Positions 1-9,050 of a stretch of DNA of 64,000 bases are shown piece by piece; position 1 is the stretch's first letter, and each line of letters opens with the position of its first letter. Origin of the DNA: Yoonia sp. R2331 (GTDB lineage: Bacteria > Pseudomonadota > Alphaproteobacteria > Rhodobacterales > Rhodobacteraceae); the NCBI RefSeq assembly GCF_041103235.1, contig NZ_JBGCUN010000001.1, positions 2,232,001-2,296,000 on the forward strand, read 5' to 3'. The notes under the pieces were generated by a model. That model made no database searches. It worked only from the letters and a program-made list of their open reading frames with translations, and was not told the origin of the DNA. The position numbers and the translations under genes are program-made.

Positions 1-85
1 GCGTCATGGGCACGCCCGATGGCACAGCCACCTCTTGGGCGGCGGCGGGGCTTGCAAGCGCCAGCAGGACCATCCAGCGCATCAT
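1..85 (-). CDS. Secreted hypothetical protein, N-terminal fragment (DUF6497-like?)
   Basis: Partial gene running off the left edge on the minus strand. It starts at ATG 85 (a second ATG follows directly) and overlaps the TGA of the upstream gene as ATGA, so the two are translationally coupled. The visible residues are a classic Sec signal peptide (MMRWMVLLALASPAAAQ) followed by EVAVPSGVPMT. The signal peptide is seen directly. Similarity of the VPSG motif to the Rhodobacterales DUF6497 family is from memory and tentative. Role unknown. Confidence 0.6.
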   Translation of the reverse strand, partial: MMRWMVLLALASPAAAQEVAVPSGVPMT

Positions 86-474
86 GTGTCTGACCCCACA
101 AAGTTGGAATGGCAGCTTTCTCCAATGATTGCGAATTCCACCGCACGGGAAAACCGCGCCGTGCCCCGCACCCGCGCGGCAATCACCGTGACAACACCGG
201 GCGCGGGCGTGCCTGCCCCATGTACAAGGCGCTGATCCATGGCCATCTGGCAAGCTGCCAGAAACGGAAACGTCTTTGTGTCACCCGCAGTTCCGCGCTT
301 TTGGTTGAACTCAATCTCAGCGGTACCTGCCACCAAATCATGGGCAGACCTGACCATGTCCCAATCTGCCAAAGCCGCGGGGTCTGCGTGCACATCCGGC
401 GCCAAACGGTCCCGCAGCCATGTGCCCAGCCCTCCCTCATCCGCCACCACGGGTGACGCAAAAAGACCCAGCAC
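82..474 (-). CDS. Hypothetical secreted protein downstream of pccB
   Basis: About 130-residue protein with a hydrophobic N-terminus (LGLFASPVVA) ending in a probable signal-peptidase site before DEGG. The mature part has two cysteines (LAACQ and ESCHS), which could form a disulphide in the periplasm. The start is uncertain: GTG at 474 is the first usual codon in frame next to the hydrophobic segment, ATT at 486 follows a purine-rich AGAAGAAG, and longer ATG starts run back into pccB and a palindrome and look wrong. It lies about 100 bp after pccB and overlaps the next gene by ATGA. No family recognised. Confidence 0.55.
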   Translation of the reverse strand: MLGLFASPVVADEGGLGTWLRDRLAPDVHADPAALADWDMVRSAHDLVAGTAEIEFNQKRGTAGDTKTFPFLAACQMAMDQRLVHGAGTPAPGVVTVIAARVRGTARFSRAVEFAIIGESCHSNFVGSDT

Positions 475-486
475 GAGTGCCCAAAT

Positions 487-567
487 CTTCTTCTGGCCAA
501 AATAATCCCGGGGGGAGTCCGCTTGCGGACGGGGGGCTGGCCCCCCGCATTTTTTTGAAAAAAATGC
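487..567. repeat. Compound intergenic element: tail box, two GC hairpins, AT palindrome
   Basis: Downstream of pccB four blocks follow each other: the box CTTCTTCTGGCCAAAA (487-502, most of it also at 14972), hairpin GTCCGC-TT-GCGGAC (517-530), hairpin GGGGGG-CTGG-CCCCCC (531-546), and a perfect 10-1-10 palindrome with arm GCATTTTTTT (547-567). Read on the minus strand from pccB, the palindrome could fold and the GC hairpins could terminate or protect the transcript. Similar blocks recur at 7.4-7.5 kb, 15.0 kb and 47.0 kb. Confidence 0.7.
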
Positions 568-571
568 CTCC

Positions 572-2098
572 CTAGAGTGGAATATTGTCATGCTTTTTCC
601 ACGGGTTCTGCAGCGACTTGCCGCGCAATGACGCAAACGCCCGGCAGACCCGCTTGCGGGTGGAATGGGGCATGATCACTTCGTCGATGAACCCTTTTTC
701 GGCAGCCACAAAGGGATTGGCAAAGCGGTCTTCGTATTCCTGCGTCAGCGCCGCAATCTCATCGGGTGACTTGCCGCGGTGGATGATCTCTGTGGCCCCC
801 TTGGCCCCCATCACCGCAATCTCGGCTGTGGGCCAAGCATAGTTGAAATCGCCCCGCAAATGCTTGGAGGCCATGACGTCATAAGCCCCGCCATAGGCCT
901 TGCGGGTGATGACCGTGACCTTCGGCACTGTCGCCTCTCCATAAGCAAACAGCAGCTTCGCCCCGTGCTTGATCACACCGCCGTATTCCTGGGACGTACC
1001 GGGCAGGAAACCGGGCACATCGACCAGCGTCAGGATTGGGATCTCAAAGGCATCGCAGAACCGCACAAAACGCGCGGCCTTGCGGCTGCTGTCGATATCA
1101 AGACAGCCCGCCAACACCATCGGCTGATTGGCAACCACACCAACCGTGGACCCTTCCAGCCGGATAAACCCAGTGATGATGTTCTTGGCGTAGTCTTCCT
1201 GAATTTCGTAAAAATCGCCCTCATCCCCCAGCTTGAGGATCAATTCCTTCATGTCATAGGGGGTGTTGGCGTTGTCGGGGATCAATGTATCAAGGCTGTC
1301 CTCGATCCGGCCCGGATCATCAAAGAACGGGCGCACGGGTGGCTTGCTGCGGTTATTAAGCGGCAAAAGGTCCACAAGACGGCGCACCTCGGCCAAAGCC
1401 TCCACATCGTTTTCAAACGCGCCATCCGCGACCGAGGATTTCTTGGTGTGGGTGCTGGCCCCGCCCAGTTCTTCGGCTGTCACCACTTCGTTGGTGACGG
1501 TTTTCACCACATCGGGGCCGGTCACAAACATGTAAGAGCTGTCTTTGACCATGAAGATAAAGTCCGTCATCGCGGGGCTATAGACAGCACCACCGGCACA
1601 AGGCCCCATGATCACGGAAATCTGCGGCACCACGCCAGAGGCCATGATGTTGCGCTGGAACACCTCGGCATAGCCTGCAAGGCTGGCGACACCTTCCTGA
1701 ATGCGCGCGCCGCCGCTGTCGTTCAACCCGATGACCGGCGCGCCGTTCTGCATCGCCATATCCATGATCTTGCAGATTTTTTGGGCGTGAGTTTCCGACA
1801 AAGAGCCACCAAAGACGGTGAAGTCCTGCGAAAAGACATAGACCATGCGACCATTGATCGTGCCCCAGCCGGTCACGACCCCGTCACCCGGCGGGCGCTG
1901 GTCCTGCATCCCGAAGTCGGTGCAACGGTGCGCGACAAAGGTGTCAAACTCTTCAAAGCTGCCTTCGTCCAGCAAGAGCGAGATCCGTTCCCGCGCTGTC
2001 AGCTTGCCCTTGCCATGCTGCGCGTCAATCCGGCGCTGGCCGCCACCGGCATGTGCCACATCGCGGCGATCTTGCAGTTCTTGCAGGATATCTTGCAT
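572..2098 (-). CDS. pccB: Propionyl-CoA carboxylase beta subunit (carboxyltransferase)
   Basis: Carboxyltransferase subunit that moves CO2 from carboxybiotin to propionyl-CoA, giving methylmalonyl-CoA; it works with a biotinylated PccA, not in this window. At 510 residues it has the usual PccB length. It shows the N-terminal [10 protein letters not shown]...FEEFD motif, the GGSLSE and GGARIQEG segments that build the acyl-CoA site, and the C-terminal [10 protein letters not shown]...NYAWP block. Start at ATG 2098 is supported by GGAAGGATC upstream; an in-frame ATG 11 codons earlier lacks this. It is divergent from an MFS exporter and the pccR regulator, whose candidate operators lie in the 187-bp spacer. 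Confidence 0.96.
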   Translation of the reverse strand: MQDILQELQDRRDVAHAGGGQRRIDAQHGKGKLTARERISLLLDEGSFEEFDTFVAHRCTDFGMQDQRPPGDGVVTGWGTINGRMVYVFSQDFTVFGGSLSETHAQKICKIMDMAMQNGAPVIGLNDSGGARIQEGVASLAGYAEVFQRNIMASGVVPQISVIMGPCAGGAVYSPAMTDFIFMVKDSSYMFVTGPDVVKTVTNEVVTAEELGGASTHTKKSSVADGAFENDVEALAEVRRLVDLLPLNNRSKPPVRPFFDDPGRIEDSLDTLIPDNANTPYDMKELILKLGDEGDFYEIQEDYAKNIITGFIRLEGSTVGVVANQPMVLAGCLDIDSSRKAARFVRFCDAFEIPILTLVDVPGFLPGTSQEYGGVIKHGAKLLFAYGEATVPKVTVITRKAYGGAYDVMASKHLRGDFNYAWPTAEIAVMGAKGATEIIHRGKSPDEIAALTQEYEDRFANPFVAAEKGFIDEVIMPHSTRKRVCRAFASLRGKSLQNPWKKHDNIPL

Positions 2099-2155
2099 CT
2101 TTTGATCCTTCCCCACTGGTGCGGGCATCATAGGCGGGCCGCCGCGAAGATGAAG

Positions 2156-2219
2156 CGCAAATTTGCAAAGTTATGGCACATGTCGCGCCAGAAATTGCAA
2201 ACCTGCAAATATATGCAAT
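2156..2219. promoter_or_regulatory. Candidate PccR/ScfR operators between pccB and the MFS gene
   Basis: The spacer carries YGCAAA half-sites as 8-bp-period direct repeats: CGCAAA-tt-TGCAAA (2156-2169) and TGCAAA-cc-TGCAAA (2196-2209), with one more TGCAAT at 2214. In Rhodobacter sphaeroides the propionyl-CoA-responsive regulator PccR acts through TTTGCAAA-type repeats upstream of pccB (established knowledge, recalled). Core and location match; the spacing here (8) differs from the TTTGCAAA-N4-TTTGCAAA arrangement I recall (12). A third pair lies just upstream of pccR. Confidence 0.6.
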
Positions 2220-2285
2220 TTCGCACAGGACACCCGTCACAAACGGCGGGTGGACGCTGACGGGTTCCGGGACTACCTCTGCTTC

Positions 2286-3503
2286 ATGTCCAGTTTGCCC
2301 ACAGTGCGATTCCTTGATCGCACGACGCCCCCACATATCGCGACACTGATCCTGCTGGCAGGCATTTCCGCGCTGAACATGTCGATCTTTTTGCCATCGC
2401 TGAACATCATGGCGCAGGATTTTGGCACGGATTACGCGACGATCCAGTTTGCGGTCTCGGGGTATCTGGCGGCCACAGCGGTCTTGCAGATCGCCATTGG
2501 CCCACTGTCAGATCGGTTTGGGCGGCGCGCGGTCGTGCTGGCCGCGCTTATGATCTTTGTGCTGGCCTCGGCCGGGGCGGCGCTGGCCCCGACAATCGGG
2601 ACCTTTCTGGTGTTCCGCATTCTGCAAGCCGCAGTTGCCACGGGCATTGTGCTCAGCCGCGCGATTGTGCGCGATATCGTGCCGCAGGATCAGGCCGCGT
2701 CGATGATCGGATATGTGACGATGGGCATGGCGCTGGTGCCGATGCTAGGCCCAATGGTCGGCGGCGCGCTGGACGAGGCGTTTGGCTGGCGGTCGACCCT
2801 TGTGTTCCTTGCCGTTGCAGGCACGGGCGTGCTGGCGCTGTGCTACTTTGATCAGGGCGAAACACTCAGCGAGGGCGGCATGGGCTTTCGCGAGCAAGTG
2901 GCAGCCTATCCGGTGCTGCTGACCTCGCCCCGGTTCTGGGGCTATTCGCTGGCCGCGGCCTTTGGGTCGGGGGCGTTTTTCGCCTATCTGGGCGGCGCGC
3001 CGTTTGTGGCCAACGGGTTATATGGCCTTTCACCTTTGTGGACTGGGATCGCGCTGGGGGCGCCAGCGGCCGGCTATGCCTTTGGGAATTACCTGTCAGG
3101 GCGCTTTACGGTGCGCGTCGGCGTCAACACCATGGCGATGATCGGCACACTGATCACACTGGCGGGCCTTGGCGTGTCACTGCTGCTTGCACTGGCCGGA
3201 AGCGAGAGCGCCTGGCTGTTCTTCGGTTTCTGCACAATCTTCGGGATGGGCAACGGGATGCTTCTGCCGGGTGCGATGGCCGGGTCAATGTCTGTGCGTC
3301 CCCGTCTTGCGGGCACCGCCTCTGGCCTGTCGGGCGCGCTGATGATCGGCGGGGGGGCTGCGCTGTCGCAACTGGCAGGCGTGGTGCTGGAAGGGCAAAG
3401 CTCTGCTATTCCCTTGCAGGTTCTGATGTTTGCCTGTGCAGTCCTGTCGCTGCTGGCTGTGATCTTTGTCATCTTCCGGGGGCGTCAGGTCGCCACCGCT
3501 TGA
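2286..3503 (+). CDS. MFS multidrug/metabolite exporter, Bcr/CflA type
   Basis: 405-residue inner-membrane protein with about 12 hydrophobic segments and the MFS signature GPLSDRFGRR in the loop after TM2, typical of proton-driven Bcr/CflA drug:H+ antiporters. Start at ATG 2286; open frame extends further upstream but runs into the putative operator region. It sits between pccB (divergent) and pccR (same strand, 51 bp downstream), so it probably shares PccR control. Substrate unknown; export of organic acids or acyl derivatives is only a guess from context. Confidence 0.85.
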   Translation: MSSLPTVRFLDRTTPPHIATLILLAGISALNMSIFLPSLNIMAQDFGTDYATIQFAVSGYLAATAVLQIAIGPLSDRFGRRAVVLAALMIFVLASAGAALAPTIGTFLVFRILQAAVATGIVLSRAIVRDIVPQDQAASMIGYVTMGMALVPMLGPMVGGALDEAFGWRSTLVFLAVAGTGVLALCYFDQGETLSEGGMGFREQVAAYPVLLTSPRFWGYSLAAAFGSGAFFAYLGGAPFVANGLYGLSPLWTGIALGAPAAGYAFGNYLSGRFTVRVGVNTMAMIGTLITLAGLGVSLLLALAGSESAWLFFGFCTIFGMGNGMLLPGAMAGSMSVRPRLAGTASGLSGALMIGGGAALSQLAGVVLEGQSSAIPLQVLMFACAVLSLLAVIFVIFRGRQVATA

Positions 3504-3506
3504 TTT

Positions 3507-3533
3507 CGCAAAGCCGCAAAGGCAGTTTGCAAA
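3507..3533. promoter_or_regulatory. Candidate PccR autoregulatory operator
   Basis: In the 51-bp gap before pccR are CGCAAA-gc-CGCAAA (3507-3520, 8-bp period) and another TGCAAA at 3528-3533. The half-site and spacing are the same as in the pccB/MFS spacer, which suggests autoregulation by PccR. Inference from repeated sequence only. Confidence 0.5.
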
Positions 3534-3554
3534 GGCAGACGGTCAGGGGCGATC

Positions 3555-4955
3555 ATGGCGACACAGAAACTTTATGCCGGGGCCAAACTGCGCGAATTGC
3601 GTGGGCGGCAAGGGCTGACGCAAAAAGATTTTGCCGCGCGGCTTGGTGTCTCGCTGCCCTATCTCAACCAAATGGAAAACAACAACCGGCCCGTCAGCAC
3701 CGCAGTGCTGCTGGGGCTGGCGCAGGAATTCGGGATCGACGTGACAGAGTTGCAAGCTGGCGACGAGGCGCGGCTGGTGGGCGATATGCGCGAGGCGCTG
3801 GCCGATCCGGTGTTCACCGGCCCTGCCCCTGCCCTTGCAGATTTGCGACTTGCGGCGACAAATGCCCCCGGCCTGACCCGCGCCTTTCTGGACCTGCATA
3901 CCGCCTATCGGCAAACGCATGAACGCCTTGCGTCACTGGACGAAGCGCTGGGGCGCGAAGATGCCCGCCTGCAGCCCAGCCCGTGGGAAGAGGTGCGCGA
4001 CTTCTTTCACTATTGCGACAACTACATCGACAGCGTTGACCGCGCCGCCGAACGGTTTGCTGCCAGCGTCAGTGCCGATCAGTCCGTGGCGCAGGCAGCA
4101 ATCGCAGCCCTTGAACGCGCGGGCATCGCCACGCGGTTCACCGATGACGCGGCAATCCGGCGGTTTGATCCCAAAACCCGGACCCTGACGCTCAGCCGTC
4201 ATGCAGAGCCCGCCACCCAAAGCTTTCAGATCCTGATGCAGCTTGCATTGACCCAGCATGAACCGCTGCTGGATGCGACGCTGGATTTCGCCCGATTTGC
4301 ATCATCCGAGGCGCGGGGCATCGCCAAGGTGGGGTTGGCGAACTACTTTGCAGGGGCCTCTTTGCTGCCCTACGGCGCGTTTCTGGCCGCCGCACAAGAC
4401 ACGCGCCACGATCTGGAGCGTTTGGCGACCCTGTTCGGGGCCTCGGTCGAGCAAATCGCGCACCGGCTGTCGACATTGCAACGACCGGGGGCCAAGGGCA
4501 TCCCGTTCTTTTTCGTGCGGGTCGATCAGGCGGGCACGATCACCAAGCGCCATTCGGCCACGACCCTGCAGTTTGCGCGTTATGGCGGCGCCTGCCCTTT
4601 GTGGAACGTGCACGCCGCGTTTGAGACGCCGCGCCAATTCCTGCGGCAGTTGGCGGAAACACCCGACGGGGTCCGGTACTTTTGTCTGGCGCGCGACGTC
4701 AGCAAACCGGGCGGTGGATTTGGTGCGCCGACCCGGCGCTATGCCATCGGGCTGGGCTGCGAAGTCAAGCACGCCCCTGCCCTGATCTATGCAGATCACA
4801 TGCTGACCGATAACGCAGACGCCTTTGAACCGATTGGGATTTCCTGTCGCATCTGCGAGCGGCGGAATTGCCATCAACGCTCTGTCCCGCCGCTGGAACG
4901 GCAGTTGCGGGTCGATCCCAATGTGCGGGATGTGTTGCCCTATCAGGTGGATTAA
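3555..4955 (+). CDS. pccR: Short-chain fatty acyl-CoA transcriptional regulator (PccR/ScfR family)
   Basis: 466-residue regulator. Residues about 9-65 are an XRE-type helix-turn-helix (LRELRGRQGLTQKDFAARLG...LNQMENNNRP); the long remainder is the acyl-CoA-sensing region, with the cysteine-rich signature SCRICERRNCHQRSVPPL close to the C-terminus seen across ScfR proteins. PccR activates pccB when propionyl-CoA is available (established in Rhodobacter). AGGGG lies just before ATG 3555. Its TAA overlaps the stop of the convergent nuclease gene (shared TTAA). Confidence 0.9.
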   Translation: MATQKLYAGAKLRELRGRQGLTQKDFAARLGVSLPYLNQMENNNRPVSTAVLLGLAQEFGIDVTELQAGDEARLVGDMREALADPVFTGPAPALADLRLAATNAPGLTRAFLDLHTAYRQTHERLASLDEALGREDARLQPSPWEEVRDFFHYCDNYIDSVDRAAERFAASVSADQSVAQAAIAALERAGIATRFTDDAAIRRFDPKTRTLTLSRHAEPATQSFQILMQLALTQHEPLLDATLDFARFASSEARGIAKVGLANYFAGASLLPYGAFLAAAQDTRHDLERLATLFGASVEQIAHRLSTLQRPGAKGIPFFFVRVDQAGTITKRHSATTLQFARYGGACPLWNVHAAFETPRQFLRQLAETPDGVRYFCLARDVSKPGGGFGAPTRRYAIGLGCEVKHAPALIYADHMLTDNADAFEPIGISCRICERRNCHQRSVPPLERQLRVDPNVRDVLPYQVD

Positions 4956-5593
4956 CGCCGCGCGGCACGCCAGCCTGCGGCGCGCGCCTCGGCCAGGGAA
5001 CAGAACCAGCGTTCGCCACGGGCGGCGTTGATCTTGGTACGGGCATAGCTGTCATCACCGGGGCTGTGCACGATGCGGCCATTGGCGCTGATGTTGCCCT
5101 TCAGCGTGCAATCCCCCGGTGCCGGATCGGCATCGCGGGCACGAAAGACGGCGGGACGCTGCATGGTCCCGGACCAGATCCCAAGGCGGGCCGCCCGCGC
5201 GGCCTGTTCCTGAGGCACATAGTCAAGGCTGTAGCGCTGGTAGGCCGTGGCATAGCCGCGTGCCACAAGGGCCGCCCCCAGATCGCGGTCCCCGGCCACA
5301 CATTTCGCCACAACTCGTTGATATTTATCACGATCCTGACCATTGCAGGTTACCGGATGCTGGCCGATCAGCTGTATCATGGCGGCCGTCGCAACCACCC
5401 CACAGCCATATATCACGCCATGTTCGGTGCGGCAGGTCTGATCCCGTTCGGGCGTGTCGATCCCGTGGATACGCACCGATTGTCCGGCCACGCGTAGCGT
5501 GTCACCGTCGACCACGGTCGCCACGCCCGAGATCACCTCAGCCCCTGCAGGGCCGGTCGTCAAAAGTAAAGAAACCATGAACGCACGCAACAT
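4952..5593 (-). CDS. Secreted thermonuclease-family (SNase-like) protein
   Basis: 213-residue protein with an N-terminal signal peptide (MLRAFMVSLLLTTGPAGA) and a staphylococcal-nuclease fold: VVDGDTL, then RIHGIDTPERDQTC with the usual Asp/Glu pair, and DKYQRVVAKC holding the second arginine region. Paired cysteines (QTC, YGC, TCN, AKC) suggest disulphides outside the cytoplasm. A C-terminal extension of about 75 residues follows (PGDDSYARTKINAARGERWFCSLAEARAAGW). Start at ATG 5593 because the hydrophobic signal begins there. Convergent with pccR and overlapping its stop. Confidence 0.85.
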   Translation of the reverse strand: MLRAFMVSLLLTTGPAGAEVISGVATVVDGDTLRVAGQSVRIHGIDTPERDQTCRTEHGVIYGCGVVATAAMIQLIGQHPVTCNGQDRDKYQRVVAKCVAGDRDLGAALVARGYATAYQRYSLDYVPQEQAARAARLGIWSGTMQRPAVFRARDADPAPGDCTLKGNISANGRIVHSPGDDSYARTKINAARGERWFCSLAEARAAGWRAARR

Positions 5594-5656
5594 GGCGTTA
5601 AGGTATGGGCGCCCTGTGGCCGTCACAAGGCGCGCAGAAGGAAACACCAAGAGTGG

Positions 5657-7315
5657 TTAACGCTGGCTGGTTTGCCAGTTGGGATGAATCCACGGCTGAT
5701 CATTGGCGCGGGGCAGCGGGGTGCGGCCCAACACGTGATCGGCCGCTTTTTCGCCCACCATGATCGAGGGCGCGTTGAGGTTGCCGTTGGTGATCCGCGG
5801 AAAGATCGAACTGTCGGCCACGCGCAGCCCGTCAACACCGATCACGCGGGCCTGCGGGTCAACGACCGCCATTGGGTCGTCAGCACGGCCCATCTTGCAG
5901 GTGCCGCAGGGGTGATAGGCGCTTTCCACGTGGTCGCGGATGAAATCATCCAGCGCCGCATCGCTTTGCACCGCCGCGCCGGGCTGAATTTCGTGACCGC
6001 GAAAGGGGGCAAAGGCCTGTTGCGCGAAAATCTCGCGCGTCAGGCGAATGGCGCGGCGGAAATCTTCCCAATCCGAGGGGTCGGACATGTAATTGAACTG
6101 TATTTTCGGGGCGACATTGGGATCGTTTGATTGCAAGGTCACCTGCCCGCGCGAGACTGATCGCATTGGGCCCACATGGGCCTGATAGCCGTGGCCTTCG
6201 GCGGCAACCTGCCCATCATAGCGGACGGCGATGGGCAGGAAATGGTATTGAATATCAGGGTATTGCACGCCCTTGTTCGAGCGAATGAAGCCCGCACTTT
6301 CAAACTGGTTCGAGGCCCCAAGCCCGGTTTTGGTGAATAGCCACTGTGCCCCGATCATCGCTTTGCCGAACAGGTTCCAGTGCTTAAAAAGTGAGACAGG
6401 TTTGACTGCGGCCTGCTGAATATAAAGTTCCAGATGGTCTTGCAGGTTTTGGCCCACGCCCGCGCGGTCTGCGACCACGTCGATGCTGTGCGCGGCCAGA
6501 TGGGCGGCGGGGCCGATGCCAGACTGCATCAGGATCTTGGGCGAGTTGATGGCCGAGGCGGCAATGATGACCTCGGTGTTGGCGCGGATCACCTCTGTCT
6601 TGCCGCCGCGTTGGACCGCGACGCCTGTTGCGCGGCCATCTTCGATTACCACGCGTTGCGCCAGCGCGCGCACAAGGTTGCAATTTGCACGCTTCAACGC
6701 AGGCCGCAGATAGGCATTGGCCGCCGACCAGCGCAGGCCTTTCCAGATGGTGGCGTCGTAGGGGCCAAAGCCTTCTTGCTGGTGGCCGTTGTAGTCTGGC
6801 GTAACCGGATAGCCCGCCTGCTCGCCCGCTTTCACAAAGGCGCGGGTCAGCGGGTTGGTCCGGGGGCCACGGCTGATGTGCAACGGACCATCGGTGCCGC
6901 GCCAGACCGGATCACCGCCGTGGCCACCATCGTGCCAGTGTTCCATGCGTTTGAAGTAGGGCAAGACGTCTGCATAACCCCAGCCATCCGCCCCCACGTC
7001 AGCCCAGTGGTCATAGTCAAGCGCGTGGCCGCGCACATAGATCATCCCGTTGATCGACGAGGACCCGCCAATGACCTTGCCGCGCGGCACCACAAGGCGG
7101 CGTCCGCCAAGGTGCGGTTCAGGTTCCGATTGCAGGCCCCAGTCGTAGGCCTTCATGTTCATCGGATAGGACAGCGCCGCAGGCATCTGGATGAACGGTC
7201 CACCGTCCCAGCCGCCGTGTTCAATGATCAGAACATCCTTGCCCGCCTCGGCCAGCCGATACGCCATCGCACAGCCCGCAGAGCCTGCCCCGATGATCAC
7301 GTAATCCGCACGCAT
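5657..7315 (-). CDS. betA: Choline dehydrogenase (GMC oxidoreductase)
   Basis: FAD-dependent enzyme oxidising choline to betaine aldehyde, first step of glycine betaine synthesis. 552 residues, usual BetA length. The N-terminus has the Rossmann motif [20 protein letters not shown]; the GMC signatures are [20 protein letters not shown] and the second block around [14 protein letters not shown]; the C-terminal [12 protein letters not shown] contains the active-site His, with NPNxN-like [15 protein letters not shown] 7315 chosen over GTG 7330 because the Rossmann strand follows at once. Last gene of betICBA, separated from betB by a 234-bp hairpin-rich spacer. Confidence 0.96.
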   Translation of the reverse strand: MRADYVIIGAGSAGCAMAYRLAEAGKDVLIIEHGGWDGGPFIQMPAALSYPMNMKAYDWGLQSEPEPHLGGRRLVVPRGKVIGGSSSINGMIYVRGHALDYDHWADVGADGWGYADVLPYFKRMEHWHDGGHGGDPVWRGTDGPLHISRGPRTNPLTRAFVKAGEQAGYPVTPDYNGHQQEGFGPYDATIWKGLRWSAANAYLRPALKRANCNLVRALAQRVVIEDGRATGVAVQRGGKTEVIRANTEVIIAASAINSPKILMQSGIGPAAHLAAHSIDVVADRAGVGQNLQDHLELYIQQAAVKPVSLFKHWNLFGKAMIGAQWLFTKTGLGASNQFESAGFIRSNKGVQYPDIQYHFLPIAVRYDGQVAAEGHGYQAHVGPMRSVSRGQVTLQSNDPNVAPKIQFNYMSDPSDWEDFRRAIRLTREIFAQQAFAPFRGHEIQPGAAVQSDAALDDFIRDHVESAYHPCGTCKMGRADDPMAVVDPQARVIGVDGLRVADSSIFPRITNGNLNAPSIMVGEKAADHVLGRTPLPRANDQPWIHPNWQTSQR

Positions 7316-7337
7316 GTCAGGTGATTCCACGAAGGGT

Positions 7338-7446
7338 CAAGGCGGCCGCAGGCCCCCGCTTTGCGGGTCTGCCTTGAGGCTTTGGGGAATCGCCCCCCAT
7401 ACTTGAAGAGGTGACCTGAGGATCATTTTGATCCCTCAAGCACCTC
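7338..7446. other. Hairpin-rich betB-betA spacer (three GC-rich inverted repeats)
   Basis: Three imperfect stem-loops: 7338-7376 (outer CAAG/CTTG, middle GCAG/CTGC, inner CCCGC-TTT-GCGGG, with bulges), GGGG-N5-CCCC around 7384-7396, and 7408-7446 (outer GAGGTG/CACCTC with inner TGAGGATCA / TGATCCCTCA). With the two AT palindromes further along, the betB-betA junction can fold into five hairpins. No credible gene is present. A role in mRNA processing or partial termination inside the bet operon is inferred. Confidence 0.65.
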
Positions 7447-7496
7447 TCAGCACAGTCAAAACCACCGCCCCACTGCACATGATTGCCGTTGGGCCC

Positions 7497-7543
7497 CCAA
7501 ATTCTTGCAAGAATTTGGCCCCAAAATTTTTGAAAAATTTTGG
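7497..7543. repeat. Two back-to-back AT palindromes in the betB-betA spacer
   Basis: A perfect 22-bp palindrome with arm CCAAATTCTTG (7497-7518) is followed after two bases by a perfect 11-1-11 palindrome with arm CCAAAATTTTT (7521-7543). They end just before the betB stop codon (7550). They share size and design with 547-567, 15042-15062 and 46991-47038. Confidence 0.85.
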
Positions 7544-7549
7544 TCCCCG

Positions 7550-9004
7550 TCAAAACGGTGCCTCGACATCGTTCATGGCGACATAGACGCCCTTCATTTC
7601 GCTGTAGTGGTCGATCGCAAGTTTGGAGTTTTCGCGACCCACCCCCGACAGCTTTGATCCGCCAAAGGGTGCCTCGACCGGCGCGAGGTTGTGGGTGTTG
7701 ATGTAACAGGTCCCCGCCTCGAACCCGGCGGCCATGCGGTGCGCGCGCGTCAGATCGCGGGTAAAGACAGAAGCCGCAAGACCAAAGGGCGTGTCATTGG
7801 CGCGGGCCAGCGCCTCTTCCTCGGTCTCGAAGTCGAGGACTGACAGGACCGGGCCAAAAATCTCATCTTTGGCGATGATCATATCATCGGTGACATCGGC
7901 AAAGACGGTGGGTTCAATGAAAAAGCCCGGACCGTCCACCAATTTGCCGCCGGTGACCAGACGGGCGCCTTCGGCGACGCCTTTTTCGACAAAGCCCATG
8001 ACGATCTGGCGCTGTTGCGCGCTGACCATCGGGCCAAAGTTTGTTGCCGGGTCCTGCGGGTCGCCCATGATGACCCCTGCAAGACGTTCATTCAGCCGCC
8101 TCAGAAAGGCGTCCTTGATGCCCTTTTGCACAAAGACCCGCGTGCCGTTGGAACAGACCTGCCCGGTGGAATAAAAATTGCCCAGGATCGCGCCAGAGAC
8201 TGCGTTTTCGAGATCGGCATCGTCAAAGATCACGATGGGAGATTTGCCGCCCAGTTCCATCGTGACGTGGCGCACGCCGGAAGCGGCCGCGCTATAGACC
8301 TTTTGCCCCGTGGGCACCGACCCGGTGAGCGAGACCTTGGCCACGCGCGGATCATTGATCAGCGCCGACCCCACAGCCCCCATGCCCTGCACCACGTTGT
8401 AGGTGCCGGCAGGGGCCCCCGCCTCTGCCAGGATTTCCGCCACTTTCAGCGCGCAAAGCGGCGTGGTTTCAGACGGCTTGAAGACCATCGCATTCCCACA
8501 GGCCAGTGCCGGTGCGCCTTTCCAACTGGCGATCTGCGTGGGGTAGTTCCACGCGCCAATGCCCACGCAGACGCCCAAGGGCTCGCGCCGGGTATAGACA
8601 AAATCCCCCCCAGCCAGCGGAATGTGTTCGCCGGTCAGGCTGCCTGCGAGGCCGCCGAAATATTCCAGTGCATCCGCCCCAGAGGTGGCATCTGCCACAG
8701 AGGTTTCCTGATAAGGTTTGCCGGTGTCATAAGTTTCCAGCACCGACAGGTCATGGTTGCGGTCGCGCATGATGTCAGCGGCGCGGCGCAGCACACGGCC
8801 GCGTTCGGTGCCCGTCCACGAGGCCCATTCCTTTTGCGCACGGCCCGCGGCCGCAAGTGCCCGGTCGATGATCGCGGGCGTGGCGGCGTGAACACGTGCG
8901 ACCACCTCACCGGTGAAGGGGTAGATGACATCAATCACCTCGCCTGCGGTATCCTCGACATATGTGCCATCAATGAAATGGCTGGCGGTGGGTTGTATTT
9001 GCAT
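7550..9004 (-). CDS. betB: Betaine aldehyde dehydrogenase
   Basis: NAD(P)-dependent aldehyde dehydrogenase converting betaine aldehyde to glycine betaine. 484 residues as usual for BetB. It has the cofactor-site block [40 protein letters not shown], the general base Glu in MELGGKSP, the catalytic Cys in [14 protein letters not shown] and the C-terminal [18 protein letters not shown] 9004 has GGAGG about ten bases upstream. It lies between betC and betA in the minus-strand operon; cytoplasmic. Confidence 0.96.
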   Translation of the reverse strand: MQIQPTASHFIDGTYVEDTAGEVIDVIYPFTGEVVARVHAATPAIIDRALAAAGRAQKEWASWTGTERGRVLRRAADIMRDRNHDLSVLETYDTGKPYQETSVADATSGADALEYFGGLAGSLTGEHIPLAGGDFVYTRREPLGVCVGIGAWNYPTQIASWKGAPALACGNAMVFKPSETTPLCALKVAEILAEAGAPAGTYNVVQGMGAVGSALINDPRVAKVSLTGSVPTGQKVYSAAASGVRHVTMELGGKSPIVIFDDADLENAVSGAILGNFYSTGQVCSNGTRVFVQKGIKDAFLRRLNERLAGVIMGDPQDPATNFGPMVSAQQRQIVMGFVEKGVAEGARLVTGGKLVDGPGFFIEPTVFADVTDDMIIAKDEIFGPVLSVLDFETEEEALARANDTPFGLAASVFTRDLTRAHRMAAGFEAGTCYINTHNLAPVEAPFGGSKLSGVGRENSKLAIDHYSEMKGVYVAMNDVEAPF

Positions 9005-9050
9005 CTGACAGACGCCTCCGGCGGGCATATTTTTATTCAAAAGAAAGGGG

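Noticed and set aside
779-2260. 493-codon open frame antisense to pccB
   Set aside because: Opposite a well-supported gene; sequence is rich in His/Arg/Gln without any domain, as is usual for antisense frames in GC-rich DNA.
3038-3922. 294-codon frame overlapping the MFS and pccR genes
   Set aside because: Out of frame with both well-supported genes; no domain.
7317-7553. 78-codon frame across the betB-betA spacer
   Set aside because: Made of the hairpins and AT palindromes; no ribosome site and no family.
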